From contig NZ_JBBCMA010000005.1 in NCBI RefSeq assembly GCF_037152535.1, positions 194,647 to 258,646 on the forward strand: a DNA stretch of 64,000 nt, read 5' to 3'. Made by a program: the position numbers and the translations under genes. Origin of the DNA: Leclercia sp. AS011. GTDB taxonomy: Bacteria > Pseudomonadota > Gammaproteobacteria > Enterobacterales > Enterobacteriaceae. The notes below the pieces were generated by a model. It ran no database searches. It was not told the origin of the DNA and saw only the letters and a list, made by a program, of their open reading frames with translations. Each line of letters opens with the position of its first letter. The stretch's first letter is position 1. Below, in pieces: positions 39,691-47,721 of the stretch.

Positions 39691-39710
39691 ACCCCCGCAA
39701 ATGCGGGGGT
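39691..39710 (-). terminator. Terminator hairpin between yiaG and the ABC-F gene
   Basis: ACCCCCGC-AAAT-GCGGGGGT is a perfect 8-bp stem. On the minus strand it is followed by a T-rich run (TTATGTTTC), so it best serves the leftward yiaG. It may also end the convergent ABC-F transcript. Confidence 0.7.
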
Positions 39711-39720
39711 GAAAACAATA

Positions 39721-40011
39721 CTATTCAGTCAACTGCTTGCGGAGTGCCGGGTTAGCCTGAATCAGGCTCATCAGCTTCAGCTCGGTCATGGAGGGCTTCA
39801 CTCTTTTTGATTCCCACTCCTGAACCATTGCCACGCTGACACCCATTGCTCGGGCGAAATCATCGGTTTTCATCCCTGTCCCTTTGCGTAAGCGCTCAAA
39901 TTCCGTAAAGGGGTTAGACTTTTGCGAACGGGTCACCGTCTGCGGTACATCTTTAAAAACAATCTGTTCCAGACTGCTTAGCAGATCGAACATAGGATCT
40001 TTTAATTCCAT
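39721..40011 (-). CDS. yiaG: HTH-type regulator YiaG
   Basis: A 96-residue protein matching E. coli YiaG. The C-terminal half is an XRE/HigA-like helix-turn-helix (RKGTGMKTDDFARAMGVSVAMVQEWESKRVKPS). The N-terminal half is variable. Such small regulators may be antitoxin-like, but no partner toxin is adjacent. Targets are unknown. It is divergent from yiaF. Confidence 0.88.
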   Translation of the reverse strand: MELKDPMFDLLSSLEQIVFKDVPQTVTRSQKSNPFTEFERLRKGTGMKTDDFARAMGVSVAMVQEWESKRVKPSMTELKLMSLIQANPALRKQLTE

Positions 40012-40342
40012 TGAGAACTCCTCTTAAATCACACTGCGGGATCGTGAACATAGAGAGCAATTTAAGAATAGTCGGTAAAACTGACAGGAGATCGTAACGT
40101 GCGTGATTAATTTCTGAAGATACGTTTCGCTCGCCTGTTTTTGGACTGATTACCTATGCTAATGACTTGATTATTCAGTAGTGCATTCGCATCAGGTATT
40201 TTTTTGTAAATGGTAAGATTTTATATGGCAATAGCCGTTTTACATGAAAAGAGTATCTTGCGGGCCTGACCTGGACTATTCTTGGCAGCGTCGGGCACGC
40301 GTGTGCCGGTGTGCGCTTTTTTGGGTGAAAGGAGTAATAACA
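40012..40342. other. yiaG/yiaF intergenic region
   Basis: A 331-bp AT-rich gap between divergent yiaG and yiaF that must hold both promoters. The yiaF reading frame is open leftward to 40244, but the stretch is unconserved. I see no recognisable operator or RNA gene in it. Confidence 0.4.
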
Positions 40343-41053
40343 ATGGCGACAGGAAAGCTCTGCTCTCGCTGGTTTGCGCCGCTTGCGGCGTTATTAATGG
40401 TAGTGAGCCTGAGTGGGTGTTTCGATAAGGAAGGCGATCAACGCAAAGCGTTTATCGATTTCCTGCAAAATACAGCGATGCGCAGTGGTGAGCGTTTGCC
40501 AACGCTGACTGCGGATCAGAAAAAACAGTTTGGTCCCTTCGTTTCCGACTATGCCATTCTGTATGGCTATTCACAGCAGGTGAATCAGGCGATGGACGCG
40601 GGTCTGCGTCCGGTCGTGGACAGCGTAAATGCCATTCGCGTCCCGCAGGACTATGTGACCCAGCGTGAGCCGCTGAGCCAGTCAAACGGTGCACTGGGTG
40701 TACTGGGCCAGCAGCTGCAGAACGCCAAAATGCAGGCTGATGGCGCGCGCTCTGCGTTGAAACAGGGTGAAGACCTGAAACCGGTGTTCGACAAAGTGTA
40801 TGAAAAGGTAGTGACCAAACCTGCCGATGCGCTGCAGCCGCTCATTCCGGCCGCGCAGATCTTCACGCAGCAGCTGGTGCAGGTGGCGGACTTTATTTCG
40901 CAGCAGGGCACTCAGGTGAGCTTTGTCTCTAACGGCATCCAGTTCCCGACCTCGCAGCAGGCCAGCCAGTACAATACGCTGATTGGGCCGCTGGCAGCGC
41001 AGCACCAGGCGTTTAGCCAGGCCTGGGCCGCAGCAACGGCCGCAACGGAATAA
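40343..41053 (+). CDS. yiaF: DUF3053 lipoprotein YiaF
   Basis: A 236-residue predicted lipoprotein, nearly identical to E. coli YiaF. A hydrophobic signal (FAPLAALLMVVSLSGC) ends in the lipobox LSGC (Cys about 25). The mature domain is helical, Gln/Ala-rich, with the conserved block DQKKQFGPFVSDYAILYGYSQQVNQAMDAG. No function is known. The start follows AAAGGAG at good spacing. A terminator follows the gene. Confidence 0.92.
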   Translation: MATGKLCSRWFAPLAALLMVVSLSGCFDKEGDQRKAFIDFLQNTAMRSGERLPTLTADQKKQFGPFVSDYAILYGYSQQVNQAMDAGLRPVVDSVNAIRVPQDYVTQREPLSQSNGALGVLGQQLQNAKMQADGARSALKQGEDLKPVFDKVYEKVVTKPADALQPLIPAAQIFTQQLVQVADFISQQGTQVSFVSNGIQFPTSQQASQYNTLIGPLAAQHQAFSQAWAAATAATE

Positions 41054-41079
41054 CGTCAGACGGGCACGTTGACAGAATA

Positions 41080-41107
41080 AAAACCCCGCTGAAAAGCGGG
41101 GTTTTTT
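41080..41107 (+). terminator. Terminator of yiaF
   Basis: AAAACCCCGCT-GAAA-AGCGGGGTTTTTT, a perfect GC-rich stem with a GAAA loop and six T. Confidence 0.92.
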
Positions 41108-41127
41108 GTTCTGCCAGAAAATAAAGC

Positions 41128-41156
41128 TTGTCTTTGATCCCGTAACTATGTTTAAT
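41128..41156 (+). promoter_or_regulatory. Candidate cspA promoter
   Basis: TTGTCT (41128-41133), a 17-bp spacer and TTTAAT (41151-41156) place the start near 41164. That gives a leader of about 159 nt, as reported for E. coli cspA. Confidence 0.6.
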
Positions 41157-41163
41157 AGTCCTC

Positions 41164-41323
41164 GTCGGTTTGTTACACAGACCTAAAGCAGTTTAGTTAA
41201 GCAGTCCAGATGCGTTATCCTTAGATACCCTTCGTAGTGACCCTTCCTTCATCGCTTAAAAATCTGTAACACATTCCATCATCGCGCCGGAAGGCAAAAC
41301 AAATTTTTAAAAAGGTAATATCT
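41164..41323 (+). promoter_or_regulatory. cspA cold-sensing 5' leader
   Basis: The leader resembles the E. coli cspA untranslated region along its length. It starts with a cold-box-like TCGGTTTGTTACACAGACC, has the middle block TACCCTTCGTAGTGACC, and ends with an AAAAAGGTAA ribosome site. In E. coli this RNA refolds below about 20 C to expose the start site. The same thermosensor role is inferred from similarity. Confidence 0.8.
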
Positions 41324-41536
41324 ATGTCTGGTAAAATGACTGGTCTGGTAAAATGGTTCAACGCTGATAAAGGTTTCGGCTTCATCACTCCTGACGATGG
41401 CTCAAAAGACGTGTTCGTACACTTCTCTGCTATCCAGAACGATGGCTACAAATCTCTGGACGAAGGTCAGAAAGTTTCCTTCACCATCGAAAGCGGCGCT
41501 AAAGGCCCAGCAGCTGGTAACGTTGTAAGCCTGTAA
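41324..41536 (+). CDS. cspA: Cold-shock protein CspA
   Basis: A 70-residue single cold-shock domain, an RNA chaperone that melts structured mRNA after cold shock. RNP1 (KGFGFITP) and RNP2 (VFVHFSAI) are intact with their aromatic residues. The sequence is almost identical to E. coli CspA. A long regulatory leader precedes and a terminator follows. The insJK/hokA insertion found near cspA in E. coli K-12 is not present. Confidence 0.97.
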   Translation: MSGKMTGLVKWFNADKGFGFITPDDGSKDVFVHFSAIQNDGYKSLDEGQKVSFTIESGAKGPAAGNVVSL

Positions 41537-41561
41537 GCTTCCAACTCAGCTCAAAGAATTT

Positions 41562-41588
41562 AAAAACCCGCCTCTGGCGGGTTTTTTT
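41562..41588 (+). terminator. Terminator of cspA
   Basis: AAAAACCCGCC-TCT-GGCGGGTTTTTTT lies just after cspA. The ghrB stop follows within four bases, so the A/T tracts could serve both convergent genes. Confidence 0.92.
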
Positions 41589-41591
41589 CGT

Positions 41592-42566
41592 TTAAGGTCT
41601 GGCCTGCGGATTAACGCAATTTTTATCGACCTTACCCTGCAGGGCGTCGATCAGGTTGTCCACCGCACAGGCCGCCATGTTGTAGCGCGTCTCGTGCGTC
41701 GCAGAGCCAATGTGCGGCAGCGCGACCACGTTAGGCATCTTCAGCAACTCTGAGCTGGCCGGCAGCGGCTCCTGCTCGAACACGTCCAGCCCTGCGGCAT
41801 GGATTTCCCCGTTTTTCAGCGCCGCAATCAGCGCCTGCTCATCCACCACCGGCCCACGGCCCGCATTAATAAAGATGGCCGACTTCTTCATCTTCTCGAA
41901 CTGCGCTTTGCCCATCAGATGATGCGTCTCATCGGTCAGGGGCAGGATCAGGCAGACGAAGTCCGCTTCCTGCAACAGGGTGTCCAGGTCGCAGTGGCGG
42001 GCGTTGAAACGCTCTTCGGCTTCTTTATGCTGGCGGCGTGCGTTGTAGAGGATCGGCATGTTGAAGCCGAAGTGGGCGCGCTGCGCCAGGGCAAGACCAA
42101 TGCGGCCCATCCCGACGATGCCCAGCGTTTTGCCGTGCACGTCGGTGCCGAACCAGTCCGGGCCGATACTTTTCGTCCATTCCCCGGCCTTAACACGCTC
42201 GGCCACTTCGACTACCCGACGCGCGCTGCTGAGCACCAGCGCCATCAGCGTATCGGCCACGGTTTCGGTCAGCACGGTGGGAGTGTGCATCAGCAGAACA
42301 TTGCGGGCATTCAGCGCATCGACGTCGAAGTTGTCATAGCCCACCGAAATGGTGGAGGTTGCACGAAGCGCGGGCATTTTCTCCAGCAGCGCGGCATCCA
42401 CTTTTTCACTGGAGCCGAGCAGCCCGACGGCACCGGCGAACGCGTCAGCGTGCTGCTGTACCGTCTCCGGACTCAGGTTGTTGACCCGGGTGACGGTGAA
42501 ATGATCTTCAAGGCGCTGCTGTAACGCATCAGGCAGGGCTTTATACAAAATGACGGACGGCTTCAT
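41592..42566 (-). CDS. ghrB: Glyoxylate/hydroxypyruvate/2-ketogluconate reductase B
   Basis: A 324-residue D-2-hydroxyacid dehydrogenase, nearly identical to E. coli GhrB (YiaE, TkrA). The cofactor loop is [16 protein letters not shown]. The catalytic Arg lies in [13 protein letters not shown], Glu in DVFEQEP and His in [11 protein letters not shown]. It reduces glyoxylate, hydroxypyruvate and 2-keto-D-gluconate with NADPH. Here it is the last gene of a cluster with a transporter, kinase and isomerase of the 2-ketogluconate type. In the Pseudomonas kgu pathway KguD, of the same superfamily, reduces 2-keto-6-phosphogluconate, so it may do so here. Confidence 0.95.
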   Translation of the reverse strand: MKPSVILYKALPDALQQRLEDHFTVTRVNNLSPETVQQHADAFAGAVGLLGSSEKVDAALLEKMPALRATSTISVGYDNFDVDALNARNVLLMHTPTVLTETVADTLMALVLSSARRVVEVAERVKAGEWTKSIGPDWFGTDVHGKTLGIVGMGRIGLALAQRAHFGFNMPILYNARRQHKEAEERFNARHCDLDTLLQEADFVCLILPLTDETHHLMGKAQFEKMKKSAIFINAGRGPVVDEQALIAALKNGEIHAAGLDVFEQEPLPASSELLKMPNVVALPHIGSATHETRYNMAACAVDNLIDALQGKVDKNCVNPQARP

Positions 42567-42592
42567 GCTAATCTCCGTTGATTTTAAAAGGT

Positions 42593-43873
42593 TCAGGCGT
42601 GGCGTGCGCCGACGGGAAGTTTCTGATTATTAGCAGGCTTAACAATTAAAGTAAGCCATACCGAGGCAAAAAGCGCCACCCCCATAAAGATGTACGAGGC
42701 CGACGGGCTGCCGGTTGCGCCGTTCAGATACCCCACGAACCATGAACCACAGAAGGAACCCAGCGCACCCATGCTGTTGATCAGCGCCATCGCGCCGCCC
42801 GCCACGTTACGCGGCAGCATTTCCGGGATGATTGCAAAGAACGGACCATAAGGGGCGTACATAGCGGCACCGGCGATCACCAGCAGCGTATAGGAAACCC
42901 AGAAGTGGTTGGCGCCCACCGCCCAGGAGCCAATAAAGGCACAGGCAGCAATTAACAGCAGCGGCCAGACGAACAGCTTACGGTTTTGCAGTTTATCCGA
43001 CGCCCAGGAAACCACGATCATGGCGATGGTGGCCGCCAGATAAGGCACGGAAGAGAGCCAGCCCACCTCAACCATACCGAGGTTATCGCCCGCGCTACGG
43101 ATGATGGACGGCAGCCACAGAACAAAACCGTACACCCCGATGCTCCAGGCGAAGTACTGCATGCACAGCAGCACCACGTTGCGTGAGCGGAAGGCTTCGC
43201 CGTAGTTACGCACCGCTTTCAGCCCCTGCTGCTCTTTATCCAGCTGCGCCTGCAGGGCCGTTTTTTCATCCTCAGAGAGCCATTTGGCTTGCGCCGGTTT
43301 GTCTTTCGCCAGCATCCACCAGCAGAAGGCCCAGATCACCGCCGGAACGCCCTCAATAATGAACATTTCGCGCCAGCCGAAGGCCTGAATCAGGTATCCG
43401 GACACGACCGACATCCACAGCACCGTGACCGGGTTACCGAGAATAAGGAAGGTATTGGCGCGCGAGCGTTCGGATTTGGTAAACCAGTTGCTGATGTAGA
43501 TCAGCATCGCGGGCATAACCGCCGCTTCCACCACGCCGAGGATAAAGCGAATGGCCGCCAGAGCCGGGATGTTATTCACCACCCCGGTGAGTGACGCGCA
43601 GGCACCCCAGAGGATCAGGCAGATGAAGATCAATTTGCGCACACTGCGGCGCTCGGCGTAGATCGCGCCGGGGATCTGGAAAAAGAAATAGCCGAGGAAG
43701 AACAGGGCACCCAGCAGCGAGGAGACGCCTTTGGTGATCCCCAGATCTTCGGTGATGCCTGCGGCAGATGCGAAGCTGAAGTTCGCACGGTCGAGATACG
43801 CCAGGCTGTACGTGATAAACACGACAGGCATGATGTACCACCAGCGTTTTACTGCATTTGTTGCATTGTTCAT
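42593..43873 (-). CDS. kguT: MFS transporter, probable 2-ketogluconate permease
   Basis: A 426-residue anion:cation symporter-family MFS protein with 12 hydrophobic segments, relatives of ExuT, GudP and KguT. The N-terminus [25 protein letters not shown] carries the family's LDRxN motif, and [17 protein letters not shown] is the loop 2-3 signature. Assignment to 2-ketogluconate rests on the neighbouring ghrB, kinase, isomerase and PtxS-like regulator. A different sugar acid is possible. It lies 26 bp before ghrB on the same strand. Confidence 0.78.
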   Translation of the reverse strand: MNNATNAVKRWWYIMPVVFITYSLAYLDRANFSFASAAGITEDLGITKGVSSLLGALFFLGYFFFQIPGAIYAERRSVRKLIFICLILWGACASLTGVVNNIPALAAIRFILGVVEAAVMPAMLIYISNWFTKSERSRANTFLILGNPVTVLWMSVVSGYLIQAFGWREMFIIEGVPAVIWAFCWWMLAKDKPAQAKWLSEDEKTALQAQLDKEQQGLKAVRNYGEAFRSRNVVLLCMQYFAWSIGVYGFVLWLPSIIRSAGDNLGMVEVGWLSSVPYLAATIAMIVVSWASDKLQNRKLFVWPLLLIAACAFIGSWAVGANHFWVSYTLLVIAGAAMYAPYGPFFAIIPEMLPRNVAGGAMALINSMGALGSFCGSWFVGYLNGATGSPSASYIFMGVALFASVWLTLIVKPANNQKLPVGARHA

Positions 43874-43949
43874 AGGCTTGCCTCTGTGGTTGAGGAAATA
43901 ACCGCCGCTGTCTGTAGGGTACAGGGTGGCTTAATTATGTTGCGGGAAT

Positions 43950-44888
43950 TTATTCCCCTAACTGTTCCCGGGTGGGTAATCCTTCGCTGTCGCCCTGAAC
44001 CTGGATTGCCAGCGAGCCGATGATATTGCCGCGGGTGATGGCCTGCTGAAGCGTTTTCCCCTCCAGCAGCGCGCTGATCGCGCCAACGGCAAAGCCATCT
44101 CCCGCGCCGACGGTATCGACGACGTTTTCGACCTTCACCGCCGCCACGGCACCTTGTTCGCCGTCGGCAGTTTTAAACCAGGCGCCGTCGGCTCCGGTCT
44201 TCAGGATCACCGCCTTCACGCCCCGGTTCAGGTAAAAATCAGCTATCCCTTCCGGCGTCTTTTCTCCGGTCAGGATCTGGCCCTCTTTCACGCCGGGTAA
44301 GACCCAGTCGGCCTGGAAGGCGAGATGGTTCAGCTTCTCCACCATCTCCGCTTCGCTTTTCCACAGCACCGGGCGCAGGTTCGGATCGAACGAAATGGTT
44401 TTACCTGCGGCTTTCATTGCGCCTGCCGCATGATCGAGCAGGGCGTAAGAGCTGGCAGACAACGCCGCCGCCACGCCGCTCAGGTGCAGATGCCTTGCGG
44501 CGGTAAACCTGAGCGGGTTGAAATCTTCTACCGACAGGTGGCTGGCCGCCGAGCCTTTGCGGAAATACTCCACAATGGGATCGGTTCCATCGGTGACTTT
44601 TGATTTGAGTTGAAAGCCCGTCGGGTAACGGTCGTCAAGGGTTACGCCTGCGGTCTCGATCCCCTCTTTTTTCAGGGTATCGAGCACAAACTGGCCGAAG
44701 CTGTCATTGCCGACGCGGCTCACCCATCCCACCTTCAGGCCAAGGCGCGCCAGGCCGGTGGCGACATTCAGTTCTGCCCCGGCCACGCGCTTGATAAACT
44801 GGTCGACGGCGCTGAGTTCACCGGTCTTCGTGGCAACAAACATGGCCATGGCTTCGCCAATGGTGATGACATCCAGAGCGTGCGGCAT
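43950..44888 (-). CDS. kguK: PfkB-family kinase, probable 2-ketogluconokinase
   Basis: A 312-residue ribokinase/PfkB-type sugar kinase. The start, MPHALDVITIGEAMAMF, matches 2-ketogluconokinases and KdgK-like enzymes. The substrate-side motif GAELNVATGLARLG and the C-terminal catalytic signature VDTVGAGDGFAVGAISALLEGK (Asp base) are complete. KdgK (2-keto-3-deoxygluconate kinase) is the main alternative; context favours KguK. It starts three bases after the upstream isomerase gene, so they are coupled. Confidence 0.78.
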   Translation of the reverse strand: MPHALDVITIGEAMAMFVATKTGELSAVDQFIKRVAGAELNVATGLARLGLKVGWVSRVGNDSFGQFVLDTLKKEGIETAGVTLDDRYPTGFQLKSKVTDGTDPIVEYFRKGSAASHLSVEDFNPLRFTAARHLHLSGVAAALSASSYALLDHAAGAMKAAGKTISFDPNLRPVLWKSEAEMVEKLNHLAFQADWVLPGVKEGQILTGEKTPEGIADFYLNRGVKAVILKTGADGAWFKTADGEQGAVAAVKVENVVDTVGAGDGFAVGAISALLEGKTLQQAITRGNIIGSLAIQVQGDSEGLPTREQLGE

Positions 44889-44891
44889 GGG

Positions 44892-45641
44892 TTACTCCTC
44901 GCGCAGTAAGTTGACGTAGTGACGGGTGACAGCCGTCAGGTCTGGCCCTTCCAGCGGGAACTCGATCCCGCGCGGGGCGTCGGCAGGAAGCTGAGCCAGC
45001 AGCGCCTGCCAGCGGGCACCGTCGTTGTCCGGCGGCACGGCGCGATACTGCTGCTGATGGGGAACGGCGGCTTTGACGTGGATATAGCTCACCGCAGGCG
45101 CCAGATGCTTCGCGGCCTCCTCCGGGGATTCACCCACCCACAGCCAGTTGCCCATATCAAAGGTCAGCGTGACCGGCAGATTCATCACCCGGCAGGCGGC
45201 CTTGAAGCGCTGCATCGGGGCCAGCTGGCCGCAGCGCGTCTGGTCGTTTTCCACCACCAGCATCATGCCGGTTTCATCGAGCAGGGCGCGCAGTGCGTCA
45301 AGCTGCTGCTTATCGCTGAAATGGCCGAGGGAGACTTTCAGCCACAGGGCGTTGAGCGTCGCGGCTTCGGCAAGGTAGCGGGGCAGCATAGGGTTGAGAT
45401 TGCCGTCCGGGGTAAAGAGGGCATCGGGGGCGGAGTAGCAGGCCAGCAGGCCGAGCAGTTCAATAGAGCCGGCCAGCGTCGGTAAGGTCGCCAGTTCGGC
45501 GTCGCTGAATAACTCCCGGCGGATCTCGACCCCGTCGGCACCCGCGCCGGCGATCACGTGCAATATGGCGCGCTGGCCACCTGCTTCCCGTACCTTGTCA
45601 GCGCCATACGCGGCGGTGACAACAATAATTTTTCTGGCCAT
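44892..45641 (-). CDS. kguE: Sugar-phosphate isomerase/epimerase, KguE-like
   Basis: A 249-residue TIM-barrel protein of the xylose-isomerase-like/AP endonuclease 2 superfamily. Likely metal and sugar ligands are in VEIRREL, VVENDQTRCG, TFDMGNWLWVG, YIHVKAA and GIEFPLEG. It is similar in size and position to Pseudomonas KguE, first gene of the kgu operon, whose exact reaction is not well established. It is the first gene downstream of the palindromic operator at 45682-45695. Confidence 0.75.
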   Translation of the reverse strand: MARKIIVVTAAYGADKVREAGGQRAILHVIAGAGADGVEIRRELFSDAELATLPTLAGSIELLGLLACYSAPDALFTPDGNLNPMLPRYLAEAATLNALWLKVSLGHFSDKQQLDALRALLDETGMMLVVENDQTRCGQLAPMQRFKAACRVMNLPVTLTFDMGNWLWVGESPEEAAKHLAPAVSYIHVKAAVPHQQQYRAVPPDNDGARWQALLAQLPADAPRGIEFPLEGPDLTAVTRHYVNLLREE

Positions 45642-45681
45642 CGGCGGACTCCATCACGTAGCTGATACTCTTTACGCTAGA

Positions 45682-45695
45682 TGGAACCGGTTCCA
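45682..45695. promoter_or_regulatory. PtxS-like LacI-family operator
   Basis: TGGAACCGGTTCCA is a perfect 14-bp palindrome with the central CG step of LacI-family operators. It differs from the Pseudomonas PtxS site TGAAACCGGTTTCA by one base in each arm. It lies about 40 bp upstream of the first kgu gene. An overlapping TTGGAA could be the -35 box of that promoter, so binding would repress until the inducer (2-ketogluconate for PtxS) releases it. Confidence 0.78.
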
Positions 45696-45743
45696 AAGAA
45701 AAGTTCAGGATGCTGGATTTATGATCGCCATCACGAAGGGGGC

Positions 45744-46760
45744 TTAACGTGCTGTCGAACCGCGTACGATTAGCTCGCCGGAGAAGACCTGCTCACGCAC
45801 GGCCTCATCGGCACCGTTGATCCGGCGGACCACCTGCTCGACGGCGGCAAAGCCAATCTGCCAGGTGGGCTGTTTGAGGGTGGTGATGCCGACCCCTGCC
45901 AGCTCGGCCCACTCCAGCTCGTCAAAGCCCAGCAGGCCGATGTCGCTGCCCCAGTGCAGACCAATGCGCTTCAGCGACCGGGCAACCTGCAACGTGAGGG
46001 CACCGTTAGCGGAGATGACCGCCTTGCGCATCCCGCGATGGCGGGTGTGGAACTGGCGCAGGGCATTGTCCAGCTGCTCAGACTCGTGGAGCGGAATTTC
46101 GACGTTCTCGGCCACCACCCCAGCGTAGCGGGCGAGGGTGGTGCGAAAGGCGCTCAGGCGCTCGCGGCGGGTATTGACCATCCCCAGCGGTTCGCTCAGG
46201 AACAGGATCGCTTCAAAGCCCTGTTCAATCAGGTGTTCGGTGGCGGTCGTAGCGGCCTGGGTGTTATCCAGCCCCACAACATCGCAGGCGAAGTCCGGAA
46301 TTTTGCGGTCAATCAGCACCATCGGCAGGGACGACTGCTGCAGGCGGTTCAGCCCCTCCTCGCGCATGCCCACGGCGTTGACCACGATGCCCTCCACCTG
46401 ATAGCTGCGCAGCAGATCGAGGTAGTGCAGCTCCTGGTCGACTTCGTTGTTGGTGTTACACACCAGCGGGGTAAAGCCTTTTTCCCGGCAGGCGGCTTCG
46501 ATGCCGCTGAGGACATTTACGGAGTAGGGATTGGTGATATCGGCGATGATCAGGCCGATCAGCCGCGTTTTGCCATGCTTAAGACCGCGGGCCATCAGGC
46601 TCGGGCGATAGTCGAGATCGGCGATAGCCTGTTCAATGCGGGCCAGTAGCGCGTCGGACAGCAGGTGTTTTTCGCCGTTGAGATAACGGGAGATGCTGGT
46701 TTTACCGGTTTTTGCGGCTTTCGCCACGTCGCTGATGGTGGGCCGTGTTGATTTGCTCAT
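45744..46760 (-). CDS. LacI-family regulator, PtxS-like
   Basis: A 338-residue repressor. The N-terminal helix-turn-helix and hinge are RPTISDVAKAAKTGKTSISRYLNGEKHLLSDALLARIEQAIADLDYRPSLMARGLKHGKT. A periplasmic-binding-like sugar domain follows (GLIIADITNPYSVNVLSGIE). The chosen ATG follows AAGGAAA; the frame is open 42 codons upstream through a REP unit, which cannot be coding. The gene sits directly upstream of the kgu-like operon on the same strand, with the matching palindrome in between. A 2-ketogluconate-type effector is inferred. Confidence 0.85.
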   Translation of the reverse strand: MSKSTRPTISDVAKAAKTGKTSISRYLNGEKHLLSDALLARIEQAIADLDYRPSLMARGLKHGKTRLIGLIIADITNPYSVNVLSGIEAACREKGFTPLVCNTNNEVDQELHYLDLLRSYQVEGIVVNAVGMREEGLNRLQQSSLPMVLIDRKIPDFACDVVGLDNTQAATTATEHLIEQGFEAILFLSEPLGMVNTRRERLSAFRTTLARYAGVVAENVEIPLHESEQLDNALRQFHTRHRGMRKAVISANGALTLQVARSLKRIGLHWGSDIGLLGFDELEWAELAGVGITTLKQPTWQIGFAAVEQVVRRINGADEAVREQVFSGELIVRGSTAR

Positions 46761-46804
46761 CGCTGATTTCCTTGCTAATGGTGCATACACCTTAGCGCGA
46801 AAAT

Positions 46805-46884
46805 GCCCGGTGGCGCTACGCTTACCGGGCCTGGGGAGCCAGAGCGAGATTTGTAGGCCGGGTAAGGCGAAGCCGCCACCCGGC
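46805..46884. repeat. REP pair between yiaD and the LacI gene
   Basis: Two REP units: 46805-46830 (GCCCGGTGGCGC ... TTACCGGGC) and 46857-46884 (GCCGGGTAAGGCG ... CACCCGGC), in opposite orientation and 26 bp apart, a BIME arrangement. The second ends six bases before the yiaD stop. Confidence 0.8.
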
Positions 46885-46890
46885 AATAAA

Positions 46891-47553
46891 CTACTGCACC
46901 GGGCTTAAGGTGATCTCAACGCGACGGTTCTGCGCTTTGCCTTCCGCCGTGCTGTTGCTGGCGATCGGGTTCGCCGGGCCCATGCCGTTGGTGCGAATAC
47001 GGTTCGCCGCCACGTTCTGGGTGATCAGCGCGCTGGCTACCGCGTCGGCACGCTGCTGGGAGAGACGCATGTTCAGATCCTGGCTGCCGGTGCTGTCGGT
47101 ATAGCCCAGCACGTTCACCGCGGTTTTCTCGTACTCTTTCAGCACCATCGCCACGCCGGTCAGGGTATTGGCACCCGCCGGTTTCAGCGTCGCGCTGTTG
47201 CTGTCGAAGGTAACGTTGTTCGGCATGTTCAGAATGATGTTATCGCCGCTGCGGGTAACGCTTACGCCGGTGCCCTGCATCTTGTCGCGCAGCTTCGCTT
47301 CCTGCACGTCCATGTAATAACCGGCCCCGCCGCCCAGCGCTGCGCCTGCTGCGGCACCAATCAGAGCGCCTTTGCCACGATCTTTTTTCGAGGAGGAGAG
47401 CGCGCCAACGCCTGCGCCTACCAGGGAGCCGATGCCCGCGCCAATGCCTGATTTACCCGCTTCGCGTTCGCCGGTGTAAGGATTGGTGGTGCAGCCTGAA
47501 ACAACCAGTGCGCCGCTGACTACGGCGGCAATCATAAGTGCGCTTTTTTTCAT
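46891..47553 (-). CDS. yiaD: OmpA-family lipoprotein YiaD
   Basis: A 220-residue outer-membrane lipoprotein. The lipobox LVVSGC (Cys21) follows a signal peptide. Glycine-zipper segments (IGAGIGSLVGAGVGAL and GALIGAAAGAALGGGAGYYMD) come next. The C-terminal OmpA domain (about 100-220) has the peptidoglycan-binding motif NVLGYTDSTGSQDLNMRLSQQRADAV. It is close to E. coli YiaD, a known suppressor of bamB-type assembly defects. It is transcribed alone, divergent from bisC. Confidence 0.95.
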   Translation of the reverse strand: MKKSALMIAAVVSGALVVSGCTTNPYTGEREAGKSGIGAGIGSLVGAGVGALSSSKKDRGKGALIGAAAGAALGGGAGYYMDVQEAKLRDKMQGTGVSVTRSGDNIILNMPNNVTFDSNSATLKPAGANTLTGVAMVLKEYEKTAVNVLGYTDSTGSQDLNMRLSQQRADAVASALITQNVAANRIRTNGMGPANPIASNSTAEGKAQNRRVEITLSPVQ

Positions 47554-47721
47554 CTTCTTTCCTTAAGCTTTTTTATTCTTTGCCACGACGGGCGTGGCGG
47601 TTGATTATGACGTGCAGTTACGGAGAAAATTCCGGGGATAACTCTTAAATTTGTGTCAAATCATAAACAGCCTCAATGAAGGCTGAGAAAACCTGCAACC
47701 GGCAATCCAGGAGCACACGCG

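Noticed and set aside
41592..46760. Assignment of the cluster to 2-keto-3-deoxygluconate (KdgK/KdgT) use
   Set aside because: The kinase family alone allows it, but the ghrB reductase, the KguE-like isomerase and a PtxS-like operator fit 2-ketogluconate better. It is kept as the main alternative.
46805..46884. Possible CRISPR repeats or small mobile element
   Set aside because: The two palindromes are inverted REP units without regular spacers or direct-repeat arrays. The same unit recurs singly at other intergenic sites, as REP elements do.
46761..46886. N-terminal extension of the LacI gene
   Set aside because: It would translate through a REP palindrome and add 42 residues before the helix-turn-helix, unlike any LacI-family member. 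The internal ATG has a proper ribosome site.
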